Shown: one piece after another, positions 1 to 8,313 of the stretch
How the letters are laid out: each line of letters begins with the position of its first letter
How positions within the stretch are numbered: the stretch's first letter is position 1
Origin: an uncultured Thermomonas sp.
GTDB taxonomy: Bacteria > Pseudomonadota > Gammaproteobacteria > Xanthomonadales > Xanthomonadaceae
Assembly (NCBI GenBank): GCA_946480065.1
Contig: CAMLJA010000024.1
Location: 1 to 12,690, forward strand
Length of the DNA: 12,690 nt
Direction: 5' to 3'
Translations under genes and position numbers: made by a program
Notes under the pieces: generated by a model
The model's database searches: none
The model's input: only the letters and a program-made list of their open reading frames with translations
What the model was told of the DNA's origin: nothing

Positions 1-310
1 CCAGCGCCAGCAGGTCGGCCTGGTCCAGCCCTTCCACCGCCTCCCGCACGCGCCCGCGCAGCCCGCCCAGCGCCAGGTAGGCCGGTCGCCGCCCGGCGGC
101 CTCGGCCTCCGCGCAGGTGGCCAGCAGCAGGTGGCTCTTGCCCACGCCCGCGGCGCCCTGCAGGTAAAGGGCATCGGCCGACGCGCCGGCGGCCAGCGCG
201 CGCAGCTGCGCCACCGCCGCGGGCGCGCCGATGTAGGCCTCCAGCCGCTGCGCGGGCGGATGGCGCAGCGCCAGCGGCAGCTGCGGGACCAGCCGGTCGT
301 CCCGGGCCAT
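1..310 (-). CDS. hda: Hda, DnaA regulatory inactivator (N-terminal part, cut by window edge)
   Basis: Hda is a DnaA-like AAA+ protein. With the DNA-loaded sliding clamp it stimulates hydrolysis of DnaA-bound ATP, which prevents re-initiation of replication. Reading leftward from the ATG at 310-308, about 103 residues are present and the rest lies outside the window. Near the N-terminus is QLPLAL (residues 10-15), which fits the QLxLxL clamp-binding pattern of Hda (QLSLPL in E. coli). A canonical Walker A, GAAGVGKS, sits at residues 52-59 and is followed by SHLLLA. The short leader before the ATPase domain, with no DnaA domain I, separates Hda from DnaA itself. The start lies 3 bases after the stop of the upstream permease gene and no Shine-Dalgarno is visible, so translation is probably coupled. 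The E. coli protein has a degenerate Walker A, whereas this one is complete. Identification is firm. Confidence 0.9.
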   Translation of the reverse strand, partial: MARDDRLVPQLPLALRHPPAQRLEAYIGAPAAVAQLRALAAGASADALYLQGAAGVGKSHLLLATCAEAEAAGRRPAYLALGGLRGRVREAVEGLDQADLLAL

Positions 311-313
311 GCG

Positions 314-1477
314 TCAGGCGGCCGGCGGCGGCCCGTCCGGCGGGGCCGGCGCGTCCCCGCCGTCCACGAACGGATCCAGCACGATCGGCGGGCGATCGCC
401 CGCGTACAGCCGGCTGTGGGTGTAGCGCTGGTGGGCGTAGTGCAGCAGCACGTTCGCCACCGCCGCCACCGGCAGCGCCAGCAGCATGCCGAGGAAGCCG
501 AACAGGCTGCCGCCCGCCATCACCGCGAAGATCACCGCCATCGGATGCAGGCCGATGCGGTCGCCCACCAGCTTCGGGGTCAGCCAGTAGGTCTCGATCA
601 CCTGGCCGATGGCAAACACCGCGCCCACGCCCGCCAGGTGCTGCCAGTCGCCGTACTGCACCAGCGCGGCGATGCCGCCGAAGACCACGATCGAGGCCGG
701 CCCCAGGTACGGCACGAAGGTCAGCAGGCCGGCGATGATGCCGATCAGGATGCCCAGGTCCAGGCCCGCCAGCGACAGGCCGATGGCGTACAGCACGCCC
801 AGGATCAGCATCACCAGCAGCTGCCCGCGCAGGAACCCGCCGAGCACCGCATCGGACTCGCGCGCCAGGTCGCGCACCACCGCGTAGTGGTCGCGCGGGA
901 CCAGCGCGCCCACCCGCTCCACCAGCAGGTCCCAGTCGCGCAGGAAGAAGAACGTCAGCACCGGCAGCAGCACGATGTTGGCCAGCATCGCCAGCAGCGC
1001 GAAGCCGGAGCGCGAGACGTAGCCCAGCACGGTGGCGGCGATGCCGCCGGCGCGCTCCCAGTGCTCCCGGATCAGCACGAACAGGCGGCCGGGATCCAGC
1101 CACGACAGGATCTCCAGCCCGGTGCGGCGCTCCGCCCACGGCAGCGCGGTGCCCACGAACCAGTCGCGGTAGCTGGGCAGGGAATGCACCAGGGTCACGA
1201 TCTGCTGCTCGATCAGCGGCACCAGCAGCACCAGCGCCACCGCCAGGAGCAGGATCATCGCCCCGAACACCAGCGCCACCGCGCCGTTGCGCCCCAGCCC
1301 GGCGCGTTCCAGCCGGTCCACCAGCGGGTCGCCCAGCCAGCCCAGCAGGGCCGCCAGCACGAACGGGCTGAGGATCGGCGCCAGCAGCCACAGCAGCCAG
1401 AGCACGCCCACGGCCACCGCCGCCCACTGCAGGCGACGGTAGAACCGCGCGATGCTCGCCAGGTCGGCATCGGCCAT
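314..1477 (-). CDS. AI-2E family transporter (PerM/UPF0118 permease)
   Basis: This is a 387-residue inner-membrane protein of the AI-2E exporter/PerM family (PF01594). Hydrophobic segments lie at about residues 14-48 (two), 65-88, 150-175, 215-262 (several), 265-290 and 305-345, in keeping with the usual 7-8 helices. The soluble, amphipathic stretch between the early and late helices (about 90-150) is also typical. The family hallmark is the FLRGQ motif leading into a glycine-rich pair of helices that ends in FVPYLGP (about residues 213-258). Substrates are poorly defined: one member exports autoinducer-2 and others are linked to Na+/H+ exchange, so no substrate is assigned. The C-terminal tail is Pro/Ala-rich and looks disordered. 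The ATG at 1477 follows the DUF2066 stop by 3 bases, and hda begins 3 bases after this stop, so the three genes form an operon. A perM-like gene next to hda recurs in other gammaproteobacteria. Confidence 0.9.
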   Translation of the reverse strand: MADADLASIARFYRRLQWAAVAVGVLWLLWLLAPILSPFVLAALLGWLGDPLVDRLERAGLGRNGAVALVFGAMILLLAVALVLLVPLIEQQIVTLVHSLPSYRDWFVGTALPWAERRTGLEILSWLDPGRLFVLIREHWERAGGIAATVLGYVSRSGFALLAMLANIVLLPVLTFFFLRDWDLLVERVGALVPRDHYAVVRDLARESDAVLGGFLRGQLLVMLILGVLYAIGLSLAGLDLGILIGIIAGLLTFVPYLGPASIVVFGGIAALVQYGDWQHLAGVGAVFAIGQVIETYWLTPKLVGDRIGLHPMAVIFAVMAGGSLFGFLGMLLALPVAAVANVLLHYAHQRYTHSRLYAGDRPPIVLDPFVDGGDAPAPPDGPPPAA

Positions 1478-1480
1478 CGA

Positions 1481-2590
1481 TCAGTCGCCGAGCCGGAACG
1501 CGGGCACGGCCTCGTCGCCGTCGCCCCCGTCCACCGCGGAGAGCACGCCGTCGCGCCCGGCGATGCGGGTGAAGCCCGCCATCCCGGTGGCCAGCTCCAG
1601 CTCCAGTTCCAGCGCCTCCGGCGAGGCCGCCAGGGGCCGCACCTGCTTCACGATCGACAGCCGGTCCAGGTAGCCGGCCAGGCGCAGGTAGTCGTCGGTG
1701 GATCGGATGCCCAGCACGCGCACGCGGAAGGTGCCCGGCGCGCCGCTGCTGCCGGCCTTGGCGTAGCGCTTGAACAGGGCGTCGGCGGCGCCGTCGGCAC
1801 CGCCGGCCATCGCCCGCCGCGCGTCGGGATGGGTGGTGGTCCACGTCGACAGCACCCGGCCGTGGTCGACGAAGATCCAGTCGGCCACCCACCCGCCATT
1901 GCCGCGGTAGAGCTTGCCCAGCAGCTGCATGGGCGGGCTGTAGCGGCGCGACAGGGCGGCGATCGCCCCGGTGTCGCCGCGCCAGATCGCGCCGGCCGCC
2001 GCGCGCTCCGCCGCGCTGCCGCCGGGCAGGCCCAGCGCGTAGCCGCGGACCTTGGCCTGGTCCAGGATCGCGCGGGCCGCCTTGAGCTGGCCCAGCGCCA
2101 CCAGCCGCGGCCCGCTGCCGTCGTCGATCGCCAGCCACAGCACCGGCTTGGGGCGCGGCATCGGCCACACCGGCAGGCCCAGCAGCTCGACCAGGTCGTC
2201 CACCTCGTCGCGCTGGAAGCGCGCGACCAGGGTGGTCTGGAAGCTGGGGGCGCCGGTCGCCGACACCCCCTCGTCCTGGCGGTAGTCGTAGCCGGCCACG
2301 TAGTCGCGGGCATGCGACAGCTCGGCGCGCACGCCCGGGCGCGCGGCCGCCTCGCGGTCGCCGGTGACCTTGGCCAGCACCTGGGCCAGCGCGCGCGACA
2401 GCGCGGCGTTGCGCTCGCCCTCGGTCTGGTTGCGCACCGCCACCTCGGCCTGGTACGGGCCGCTGGCGGCGGCGCGGTCGCCCTCGGTCCGCTGCGCCGC
2501 GGCCGTGCCGGCGCACAGCAGCAGCGCGGCCGCGGCCACGCACCACCAGCCCCGCCGAATCGCTCGCATCGCACTTCCCTGCATGGCCAT
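1481..2590 (-). CDS. DUF2066 domain exported protein
   Basis: I recognise this as the DUF2066 family by its position between purM and a perM/hda pair and by its N-terminal pattern, with [20 protein letters not shown] at about residues 52-71. The biochemical role of the family is unknown. An N-terminal hydrophobic segment ([12 protein letters not shown]) ends in an AAA-type cleavage site near residue 32, so the protein is probably exported to the periplasm. It is a signal peptide rather than a stable anchor, and there is no lipobox. The start is uncertain. The ATG at 2590 has AAGGA six bases upstream; the ATG at 2569 (residue 8) has AGGGAAG about four bases upstream and gives a more usual signal peptide. 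It is the first gene of the leftward operon with the permease and hda, and is divergent from purM. A polar envelope or DNA-replication link is only guilt by association. Confidence 0.8.
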   Translation of the reverse strand: MAMQGSAMRAIRRGWWCVAAAALLLCAGTAAAQRTEGDRAAASGPYQAEVAVRNQTEGERNAALSRALAQVLAKVTGDREAAARPGVRAELSHARDYVAGYDYRQDEGVSATGAPSFQTTLVARFQRDEVDDLVELLGLPVWPMPRPKPVLWLAIDDGSGPRLVALGQLKAARAILDQAKVRGYALGLPGGSAAERAAAGAIWRGDTGAIAALSRRYSPPMQLLGKLYRGNGGWVADWIFVDHGRVLSTWTTTHPDARRAMAGGADGAADALFKRYAKAGSSGAPGTFRVRVLGIRSTDDYLRLAGYLDRLSIVKQVRPLAASPEALELELELATGMAGFTRIAGRDGVLSAVDGGDGDEAVPAFRLGD

Positions 2591-2626
2591 TCCTTGCCCG
2601 GCGCCGCCGATGGCGCCACGGAATGG
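2587..2626 (-). other. Nested inverted repeat over the DUF2066 start
   Basis: CCATTCC (2587-2593) pairs with GGAATGG (2620-2626), and inside it GGCGCC (2600-2605) pairs with GGCGCC (2612-2617) across a 6-base loop. In the leftward transcript the outer stem would cover the first ATG and part of the AAGGA Shine-Dalgarno of the DUF2066 gene. It could limit initiation there, or be a chance product of high GC. The pairing is seen directly; a regulatory role is inference. Confidence 0.3.
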
Positions 2627-2643
2627 TGCCGCAGCGCGGCGGG

Positions 2644-2661
2644 CGCGTCCACGTGGACGCG
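2644..2661. promoter_or_regulatory. 18-base perfect palindrome upstream of purM, candidate operator
   Basis: CGCGTCCACGTGGACGCG is its own reverse complement over all 18 bases, with centre at 2652/2653. It sits where the -35 region of the purM promoter should be, about 19 bases before the -10-like TAAAAT, in the only divergent gap of this block. Perfect symmetry around a central CpG resembles operators of LacI/PurR-type repressors, but it does not match the E. coli PurR box. Whether any protein binds here is unknown. Confidence 0.4.
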
Positions 2662-2671
2662 GCCCACGCGT

Positions 2672-2677
2672 TAAAAT
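2672..2677 (+). promoter_or_regulatory. -10-like element for purM
   Basis: TAAAAT matches the sigma-70 -10 consensus at five of six positions, in a region that is otherwise almost AT-free. Transcription would begin near 2684, giving a leader of about 37 bases before the purM GTG. No good -35 hexamer is visible; the palindrome at 2644-2661 occupies that place. An ATG at 2676 overlaps this element and is in frame with purM, but it is better read as part of the promoter. Confidence 0.5.
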
Positions 2678-2720
2678 GCGCGTTCACCTGGCGCGCCCGC
2701 GCCGTCGCGCCGAGGCTTCC

Positions 2721-3764
2721 GTGACCGAGTCCCGCCCCACCCCCGGCCTGACCTACCGCGATGCCGGCGTCGACATCGATGCCGGCAACGCCGTGGTCGA
2801 GCGCATCAAGCCGCTGGTCCGCCGCACGCTGCGCCCCGAGGTGCTGGGCGGGGTGGGCCTGTTCGGCGGCCTGTTCGACCTGGCCGGCCGCTACCGGGAA
2901 CCGGTGCTGGTGTCCGGCACCGACGGCGTCGGCACCAAGCTGATCCTCGCCAAGCAGCTGGGCCGCCACGACACCATCGGCCAGGACCTGGTGGCGATGT
3001 GCGTGAACGACGTGCTGGTGCAGGGCGCCGAGCCGCTGTTCTTCCTCGACTATTTCGCCACCGGGAAGCTGGACGTGGAAACCACCGTCGACGTGGTCGG
3101 CGGCATCGCGAAAGGCTGCGAGATCGCCGGCTGCGCGCTGATCGGCGGCGAGACCGCGGAAATGCCGGACATGTACCCGCCGGGCGAGTACGACCTCGCC
3201 GGCTTCACCGTCGGCGCCGTGGAGAAGTCGAAGCTGGTTGATTCCAGCAGGCTGCGCGCGGGCGACGTGCTGGTCGGCATCGCGTCCAGCGGCCCGCATT
3301 CCAACGGCTACTCGCTGGTCCGCAAGATCCTGCAGCGTGCCGGCAGCCCGCTGGACCTGGACCTCGGCGGCACCACGCTGGCCGACGCGCTGATGGCGCC
3401 CACCCGCATCTACGTGAAGCCGGTGCTGGAGCTGCTGGCCAGGCACGATATCCACGCGATGGCGCACGTCACCGGCGGCGCGCTGGTGGAGAAGATCATC
3501 CGCGTGGTCCCGGCCCCGCTGGGCCTGGACATCGACACGTCCAGCTGGCCGCGGCCGGCGGTGTTCGACTGGCTGCAGCGCGAAGGCAACGTGGCAGACG
3601 CGGAAATGTGGCGCACCTTCAACTGCGGCATCGGCTACGTGCTGATGGCCGACCCGGCCGACGTGGCCGCCATCGAGGCGGACCTGGACCGCCTGCAGCT
3701 GGCGCACTGGCGGATCGGCCAGGTCACCGCGCCGCGCGCCGGCGACCGCCTGCGGATCGGCTGA
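2721..3764 (+). CDS. purM: Phosphoribosylformylglycinamidine cyclo-ligase (AIR synthetase)
   Basis: PurM closes formylglycinamidine ribonucleotide (FGAM) to aminoimidazole ribonucleotide using ATP, step 5 of de novo purine synthesis, in the cytosol. The product has 347 residues, as usual for the family. Visible motifs are SGTDGVGTK (65-73), [12 protein letters not shown] (94-105), the signature [11 protein letters not shown] (142-152), GPHSNGYS (191-198), HVTGG and, near the C-terminus, FNCGIGYV. I chose the GTG at 2721 because GAGG (2712-2715) lies five bases upstream and the protein then starts [20 protein letters not shown], like its homologues. The in-frame ATG at 2676 would add 15 Arg-rich residues with no family match and overlaps the -10 element. 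purN follows after 13 bases, forming a purine operon as in E. coli. Identification is firm. Confidence 0.97.
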   Translation: MTESRPTPGLTYRDAGVDIDAGNAVVERIKPLVRRTLRPEVLGGVGLFGGLFDLAGRYREPVLVSGTDGVGTKLILAKQLGRHDTIGQDLVAMCVNDVLVQGAEPLFFLDYFATGKLDVETTVDVVGGIAKGCEIAGCALIGGETAEMPDMYPPGEYDLAGFTVGAVEKSKLVDSSRLRAGDVLVGIASSGPHSNGYSLVRKILQRAGSPLDLDLGGTTLADALMAPTRIYVKPVLELLARHDIHAMAHVTGGALVEKIIRVVPAPLGLDIDTSSWPRPAVFDWLQREGNVADAEMWRTFNCGIGYVLMADPADVAAIEADLDRLQLAHWRIGQVTAPRAGDRLRIG

Positions 3765-3777
3765 GGCGGCGCGCGGG

Positions 3778-4422
3778 ATGACCATCCGGCTGGCGGTGCT
3801 GGCCTCCGGCCGCGGCAGCAACCTGCAGGCGGTGCTGGACGCCATCGCGGCCGGCGCGCTGGACGCGCGGGTGGTGGGCGTGTTCTCCGACCGCCCGGCG
3901 GCGCCGGCGCTGCAGCGGGTGGCGGCCGAACTGCGCTGGGCGCGGGCGCCTTCCGGCTTCCCCGACCGCGTCGCCTTCGACGCCGCGCTGGCCGACGCGG
4001 TGGCCGCGGCGCGGCCCGACTGGGTGCTGTGCGCCGGCTACATGCGGCTGCTGGGGGAGGACTTCGTGGCCCGCTTCCGCGGCCGGATGCTGAACATCCA
4101 TCCCTCGCTGCTGCCCCGCCACCGCGGCCTGCGCACCCATGCCCGCGCGCTGGCCGCCGGCGATGCCGAACACGGCGCCAGCGTGCACTTCGTCACCCCG
4201 GAGCTGGACGCCGGCGGCGTGGTGCTGCAGGCCGCGGTGCCGGTGCTGCCGGACGACGACGCCGAGGCACTGGCGGCCCGGGTGCTGGCGGCGGAGCACC
4301 CGCTGCTGGTCCGGGCCTTGCAATGGGCGGCGGCCGGCCGCATTTCTGAACGCGATGGCCGGGCCTGCCTGGATGGTCAGCCGGTGTTTACGCCGCCCCG
4401 CCTACCGTACGCCCCCGCATGA
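3778..4422 (+). CDS. purN: Phosphoribosylglycinamide formyltransferase (GAR transformylase)
   Basis: PurN transfers a formyl group from 10-formyltetrahydrofolate to glycinamide ribonucleotide, step 3 of purine synthesis. The 214 residues match the family length. The phosphate-binding loop SGRGSNLQA is at residues 10-18. The catalytic triad is complete: N106 and H108 in LNIHPSLLP, and D144 in TPELDAGG, with the same numbering as the E. coli enzyme. The start ATG lies 13 bases after the purM stop. The stop overlaps the next start as ATGA (4419-4422). Codon use loosens towards the 3' end (TTG, CAA, ATT, TCT, TTT and CTA appear), which fits a variable C-terminal tail. Together with purM it gives two steps of the same pathway in one transcript. 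Confidence 0.97.
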   Translation: MTIRLAVLASGRGSNLQAVLDAIAAGALDARVVGVFSDRPAAPALQRVAAELRWARAPSGFPDRVAFDAALADAVAAARPDWVLCAGYMRLLGEDFVARFRGRMLNIHPSLLPRHRGLRTHARALAAGDAEHGASVHFVTPELDAGGVVLQAAVPVLPDDDAEALAARVLAAEHPLLVRALQWAAAGRISERDGRACLDGQPVFTPPRLPYAPA

Positions 4423-5147
4423 CCCACCGCCGGCGCCTGTCCGCCGAAACCGAGCCGCCCATGGATTCCCGCCGCCTTCCCGTCCGCCTCGCCACCGCGC
4501 TCGTGCTGTCCCTGGCCGCCATGCCGGCGCTGGCGGTCAAGCCGTTCGTGGCCGAATACCGCGCCAGCATGCTGGGCGGGGTGACCACCGACGCGCGCAT
4601 GACCCTGGCCCCCGCCGGCGGCGACCGCTGGACCTACTCGCTGGACATCGACAGCCCGGTCGCCAGCCTGCGCCAGGCCACGGTGTTCGAGGACCGCGAC
4701 GGCGCCTGGCGCCCGCTGTCCGGGGACGATTCGACCCAGGTGCTGTTCAAGAAGACCGAGAAGCTGGCCAGCTACGACTGGGCCGCCGGCGAGGCCCGCT
4801 GGAGCGGGGACGTCAAGGCGGACCGCCGCGGCCCGGTGAAGCTGCAGGACGGCGACCTCGACGCGATGCTGCTGAACCTGGCCATCGTGCGCGACGTCGC
4901 CGCCGGCCGGCCGCTGAAGTACCGCATGGTCGACAACGGCGTGGTCCGCCCGCAGGCCTACCAGACGCTCGGCAAGGAGACCGTCACCGTGGCCGGCAAG
5001 CCGCGGGTGGCGACCAAGGTCAGCCGCAGCAGCGAGGGCAAGCAGGTGATCGTGTGGGTGGTCGAGGGCCTGCCGGTGCCGGCTCGCATCCTGCAGAAGA
5101 AGGACGGCAAGGACGAGCTGGACCTGGTGCTGCAGTCGGTGCGCTGA
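4419..5147 (+). CDS. DUF3108 domain exported protein
   Basis: This product of up to 242 residues fits the DUF3108 family of periplasmic proteins of unknown function, which often sit beside purN in Xanthomonadales and Pseudomonadales. After the signal peptide come KPFVAEYRASMLG, then alternating short beta-like strands and a C-terminal VVEGLPVPARILQKKDG motif. A lipid-related or outer-membrane role has been suggested from fold resemblance, but I can show none. There are two possible starts. The ATG at 4419 overlaps the purN stop (ATGA), which favours coupled translation. The ATG at 4461 (residue 15) gives a textbook signal peptide: Arg-rich head, ALVLSLAAMPALA, cleavage before VKPF. I list the longer form, but the shorter one is likelier to be the mature start of translation. 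An intrinsic terminator follows 20 bases after the stop. Confidence 0.8.
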   Translation: MTHRRRLSAETEPPMDSRRLPVRLATALVLSLAAMPALAVKPFVAEYRASMLGGVTTDARMTLAPAGGDRWTYSLDIDSPVASLRQATVFEDRDGAWRPLSGDDSTQVLFKKTEKLASYDWAAGEARWSGDVKADRRGPVKLQDGDLDAMLLNLAIVRDVAAGRPLKYRMVDNGVVRPQAYQTLGKETVTVAGKPRVATKVSRSSEGKQVIVWVVEGLPVPARILQKKDGKDELDLVLQSVR

Positions 5148-5166
5148 CCGCCTCCTGTCGCAGCGG

Positions 5167-5193
5167 AAAGCCCCGCGTTCGCGGGGCTTTTTT
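5167..5193 (+). terminator. Rho-independent terminator of the purM-purN-DUF3108 operon
   Basis: The stem AAAGCCCCGC (5167-5176) pairs perfectly with GCGGGGCTTT (5181-5190) around a GTTC tetraloop, and a run of six T (5188-5193) follows. It sits between the convergent DUF3108 and murA genes. On the opposite strand the stem is followed by only three T, so it should work best rightward, though it may also slow transcripts leaving murA. Confidence 0.92.
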
Positions 5194-5212
5194 CGTTGGC
5201 GGCGATGGTCGG

Positions 5213-6730
<1,518 letters not shown>

Positions 6731-6731
6731 T

Positions 6732-6758
6732 CAAGTAAACTGAACGACCAAGTTTAAT
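6732..6758. promoter_or_regulatory. AT-rich divergent promoter region between ibaG and kdsD
   Basis: The 55-base gap between the two divergent genes contains the longest AT-rich patch of this block. TTTAAT (6753-6758) is a five-of-six -10 for the rightward operon, and on the other strand TTTACT (6739-6734) is a weaker candidate for ibaG. TAAACT (6736-6741) and AGTTTA (6751-6756) form a perfect 6-base inverted repeat with a 9-base spacer, and CAAGT is repeated directly at 6732 and 6749. No good -35 box is seen. Transcription from TTTAAT would start near 6765, only about five bases before the kdsD start. Confidence 0.45.
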
Positions 6759-6769
6759 CGGAAACCCCC

Positions 6770-7768
6770 TTGCCCCCGTCCCCGCCCGCCGACGCCCCGC
6801 GCTTCGACTTCGCCGCCAGCGGGCGGCGCGTGTTCGAGGTGGAGCGCGAGGGCCTGGCCGCGGTGGCCGCCCGGATCGACGGTGCCTTCGGCGCCGCCTG
6901 CCGCGCCATCCTGGCCTGCGGCGGCCGGGTGGCCTGCTCGGGGATGGGCAAGTCCGGCCACGTGGCCCGCAAGATCGCCGCCACCCTGGCGTCCACCGGC
7001 ACCCCGGCGTTCTACGTCCACCCGGGCGAGGCCGCCCACGGCGACCTGGGCATGGTGACCGACGCCGACATCGTGCTGGCGCTGTCGTATTCCGGCGAGA
7101 GCGACGAGCTGCTGCTGCTGCTGCCCGCGCTCCGGCGCCAGGGCAACGCGGTGATCGCGATGACCGGCCGCGCGGGCTCCACCCTGGCCCGCGAGGCCGA
7201 CATCCACCTGGACGTCGCGGTCCCGGCCGAGGCCTGCCCGCTGGCGCTGGCCCCCACCGCCAGCACCACCGCGGCGCTGGCGATGGGCGATGCGCTGGCG
7301 GTGGCGCTGCTGGAGGCGCGCGGCTTCACCGCCGACGACTTCGCCCGCTCGCACCCGGCCGGCGCGCTCGGCCGGCGCCTGCTGCTGCACATCACCGACG
7401 TGATGCACGCCGGCGACGAGGTGCCGCGGGTCGGCCCCGGGGCCAGCGTCAGCGAGGCGCTGGTGGAGATGAGCCGCAAGCGCCTGGGGATGACCGCGGT
7501 GGTCGACGGCGACGGGCGGTTGCTGGGCCTGTACACCGACGGCGACCTGCGCCGCAGCCTGGACGACGCCAGCGTGGACCTGCGCGCGACCCGGATCGAC
7601 GCGGTGATGACGCGCGCGCCCAAGACCATCGGCGCCGACGCGCTGGCGGTGGAGGCGGCGCGGCTGATGGAGGCGCACCAGATCAACGCGCTGCTGGTGA
7701 CCGAGCGCGACGGCCGCCTGGTCGGCGCGCTGAACATCCACGACCTGCTGCGCGCGCGGGTGGTCTGA
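6770..7768 (+). CDS. kdsD: D-arabinose-5-phosphate isomerase
   Basis: KdsD converts ribulose 5-phosphate to arabinose 5-phosphate, the first step to Kdo of the LPS inner core. The 332 residues hold an N-terminal SIS sugar-isomerase domain (about 45-180) and two CBS domains (about 210-265 and 275-330). Residues K61 (GMGKSGH), H90 (GEAAHGD), E113 (SGESDE) and H195 (SHPAGALG) match the E. coli active-site K59, H88, E111 and H193. The start is a TTG at 6770: an in-frame TAA lies at 6755-6757, and alignment to the E. coli N-terminus (RFDFAASGRRVF at 11-22 against its FDFQQAGKEVL) requires this region. The next GTG, at 6830, would cut into it. GGAA (6760-6763) is a weak Shine-Dalgarno. The stop shares one base with kdsC (TGATG). 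It heads the LPS operon. Confidence 0.95.
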   Translation: MPPSPPADAPRFDFAASGRRVFEVEREGLAAVAARIDGAFGAACRAILACGGRVACSGMGKSGHVARKIAATLASTGTPAFYVHPGEAAHGDLGMVTDADIVLALSYSGESDELLLLLPALRRQGNAVIAMTGRAGSTLAREADIHLDVAVPAEACPLALAPTASTTAALAMGDALAVALLEARGFTADDFARSHPAGALGRRLLLHITDVMHAGDEVPRVGPGASVSEALVEMSRKRLGMTAVVDGDGRLLGLYTDGDLRRSLDDASVDLRATRIDAVMTRAPKTIGADALAVEAARLMEAHQINALLVTERDGRLVGALNIHDLLRARVV

Positions 7769-8313
7769 TGGCCGCCCCGCGCTTCCCCCCCGACCTGCTG
7801 GCGCGCGCCGCGCGGATCCGGCTGATCGGCTTCGACGTCGACGGCACCCTGACCGACGGCGGCCTGTCGTTCGACGTCGACGGCCGCGAGACCAAGCGCT
7901 TCCACGTCCAAGACGGCATGGGCCTGGTGCTGCTGCGCCACGCCGGCATCGAGGTGGCGCTGGTCAGCGCGCGCCGCAGCGAGGTGACCCTGGCGCGCGG
8001 CCGCGAACTGAAGGTGGCGCGGCTGCACGTCGGCGAGCGCAGCAAGCTGGACTGCATGCGCGGGATCGCCGCGGAGATGGGCATCGGCATGGACCAGGCC
8101 GCCTTCATGGGCGACGACCTGCCGGACCTGGCGGCGCTGCGCGACGCCGGCCTGGCCATCGCCCCGGCCAACGCCCACCCGTGGGTCGCCTCCGCGGTCC
8201 ACTGGATCACCCCGCGCGCCGGCGGCGCGGGCGCCGCGCGCGACGCCTGCGACCTGCTGCTGCACGCGCAGGGCAAGGTGGAGGCGATCCTGGCCCACGG
8301 GGAACATCCGTGA
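7768..8313 (+). CDS. kdsC: 3-deoxy-D-manno-octulosonate 8-phosphate phosphatase
   Basis: KdsC removes phosphate from Kdo-8-phosphate to give free Kdo, for activation by KdsB. It is a 181-residue HAD phosphatase of the small tetrameric type without a cap domain. All four HAD motifs are seen: nucleophile D23 and D25 in FDVDGTLTDG; S67 in ALVSARRS; K93 in ERSKLD; D116 and D117 in MGDDLPDL. The C-terminal GGAGAARDACDLLL matches the conserved tail that reaches into the neighbouring active site. Its ATG overlaps the kdsD stop (TGATG), and its stop overlaps the lptC start (GTGA), so these three genes are very probably translated together. The substrate follows from length and neighbours; other C0-type HAD phosphatases are close in sequence but are not found in this setting. 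Confidence 0.95.
   Translation: MAAPRFPPDLLARAARIRLIGFDVDGTLTDGGLSFDVDGRETKRFHVQDGMGLVLLRHAGIEVALVSARRSEVTLARGRELKVARLHVGERSKLDCMRGIAAEMGIGMDQAAFMGDDLPDLAALRDAGLAIAPANAHPWVASAVHWITPRAGGAGAARDACDLLLHAQGKVEAILAHGEHP
8299..8303 (+). promoter_or_regulatory. lptC: Ribosome binding site deciding the lptC start
   Basis: GGGGA, extended to CGGGGAA, lies six bases before the GTG at 8310. It supports this GTG over other in-frame starts upstream, which would place the protein inside kdsC. Confidence 0.65.

Noticed and set aside
131..2674. Very long rightward reading frame opposite hda, the permease and DUF2066
   Set aside because: It is the complement of three well-supported genes; the product is a His/Gln/Arg-rich mixture without domains, the usual result of few stop codons in high-GC DNA.
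2676..2720. ATG at 2676 as the purM start
   Set aside because: It adds an Arg-rich extension without family support and overlaps the -10 element; the GTG at 2721 has a good ribosome site.
7105..7125. CTG run in kdsD as a possible slippage repeat
   Set aside because: Five Leu codons in a hydrophobic strand, with CTG the normal Leu codon here; too short to suggest phase variation.
7012..8307. Long leftward frame opposite kdsD and kdsC
   Set aside because: Complement of two genes with complete active sites; composition is that of a GC shadow.
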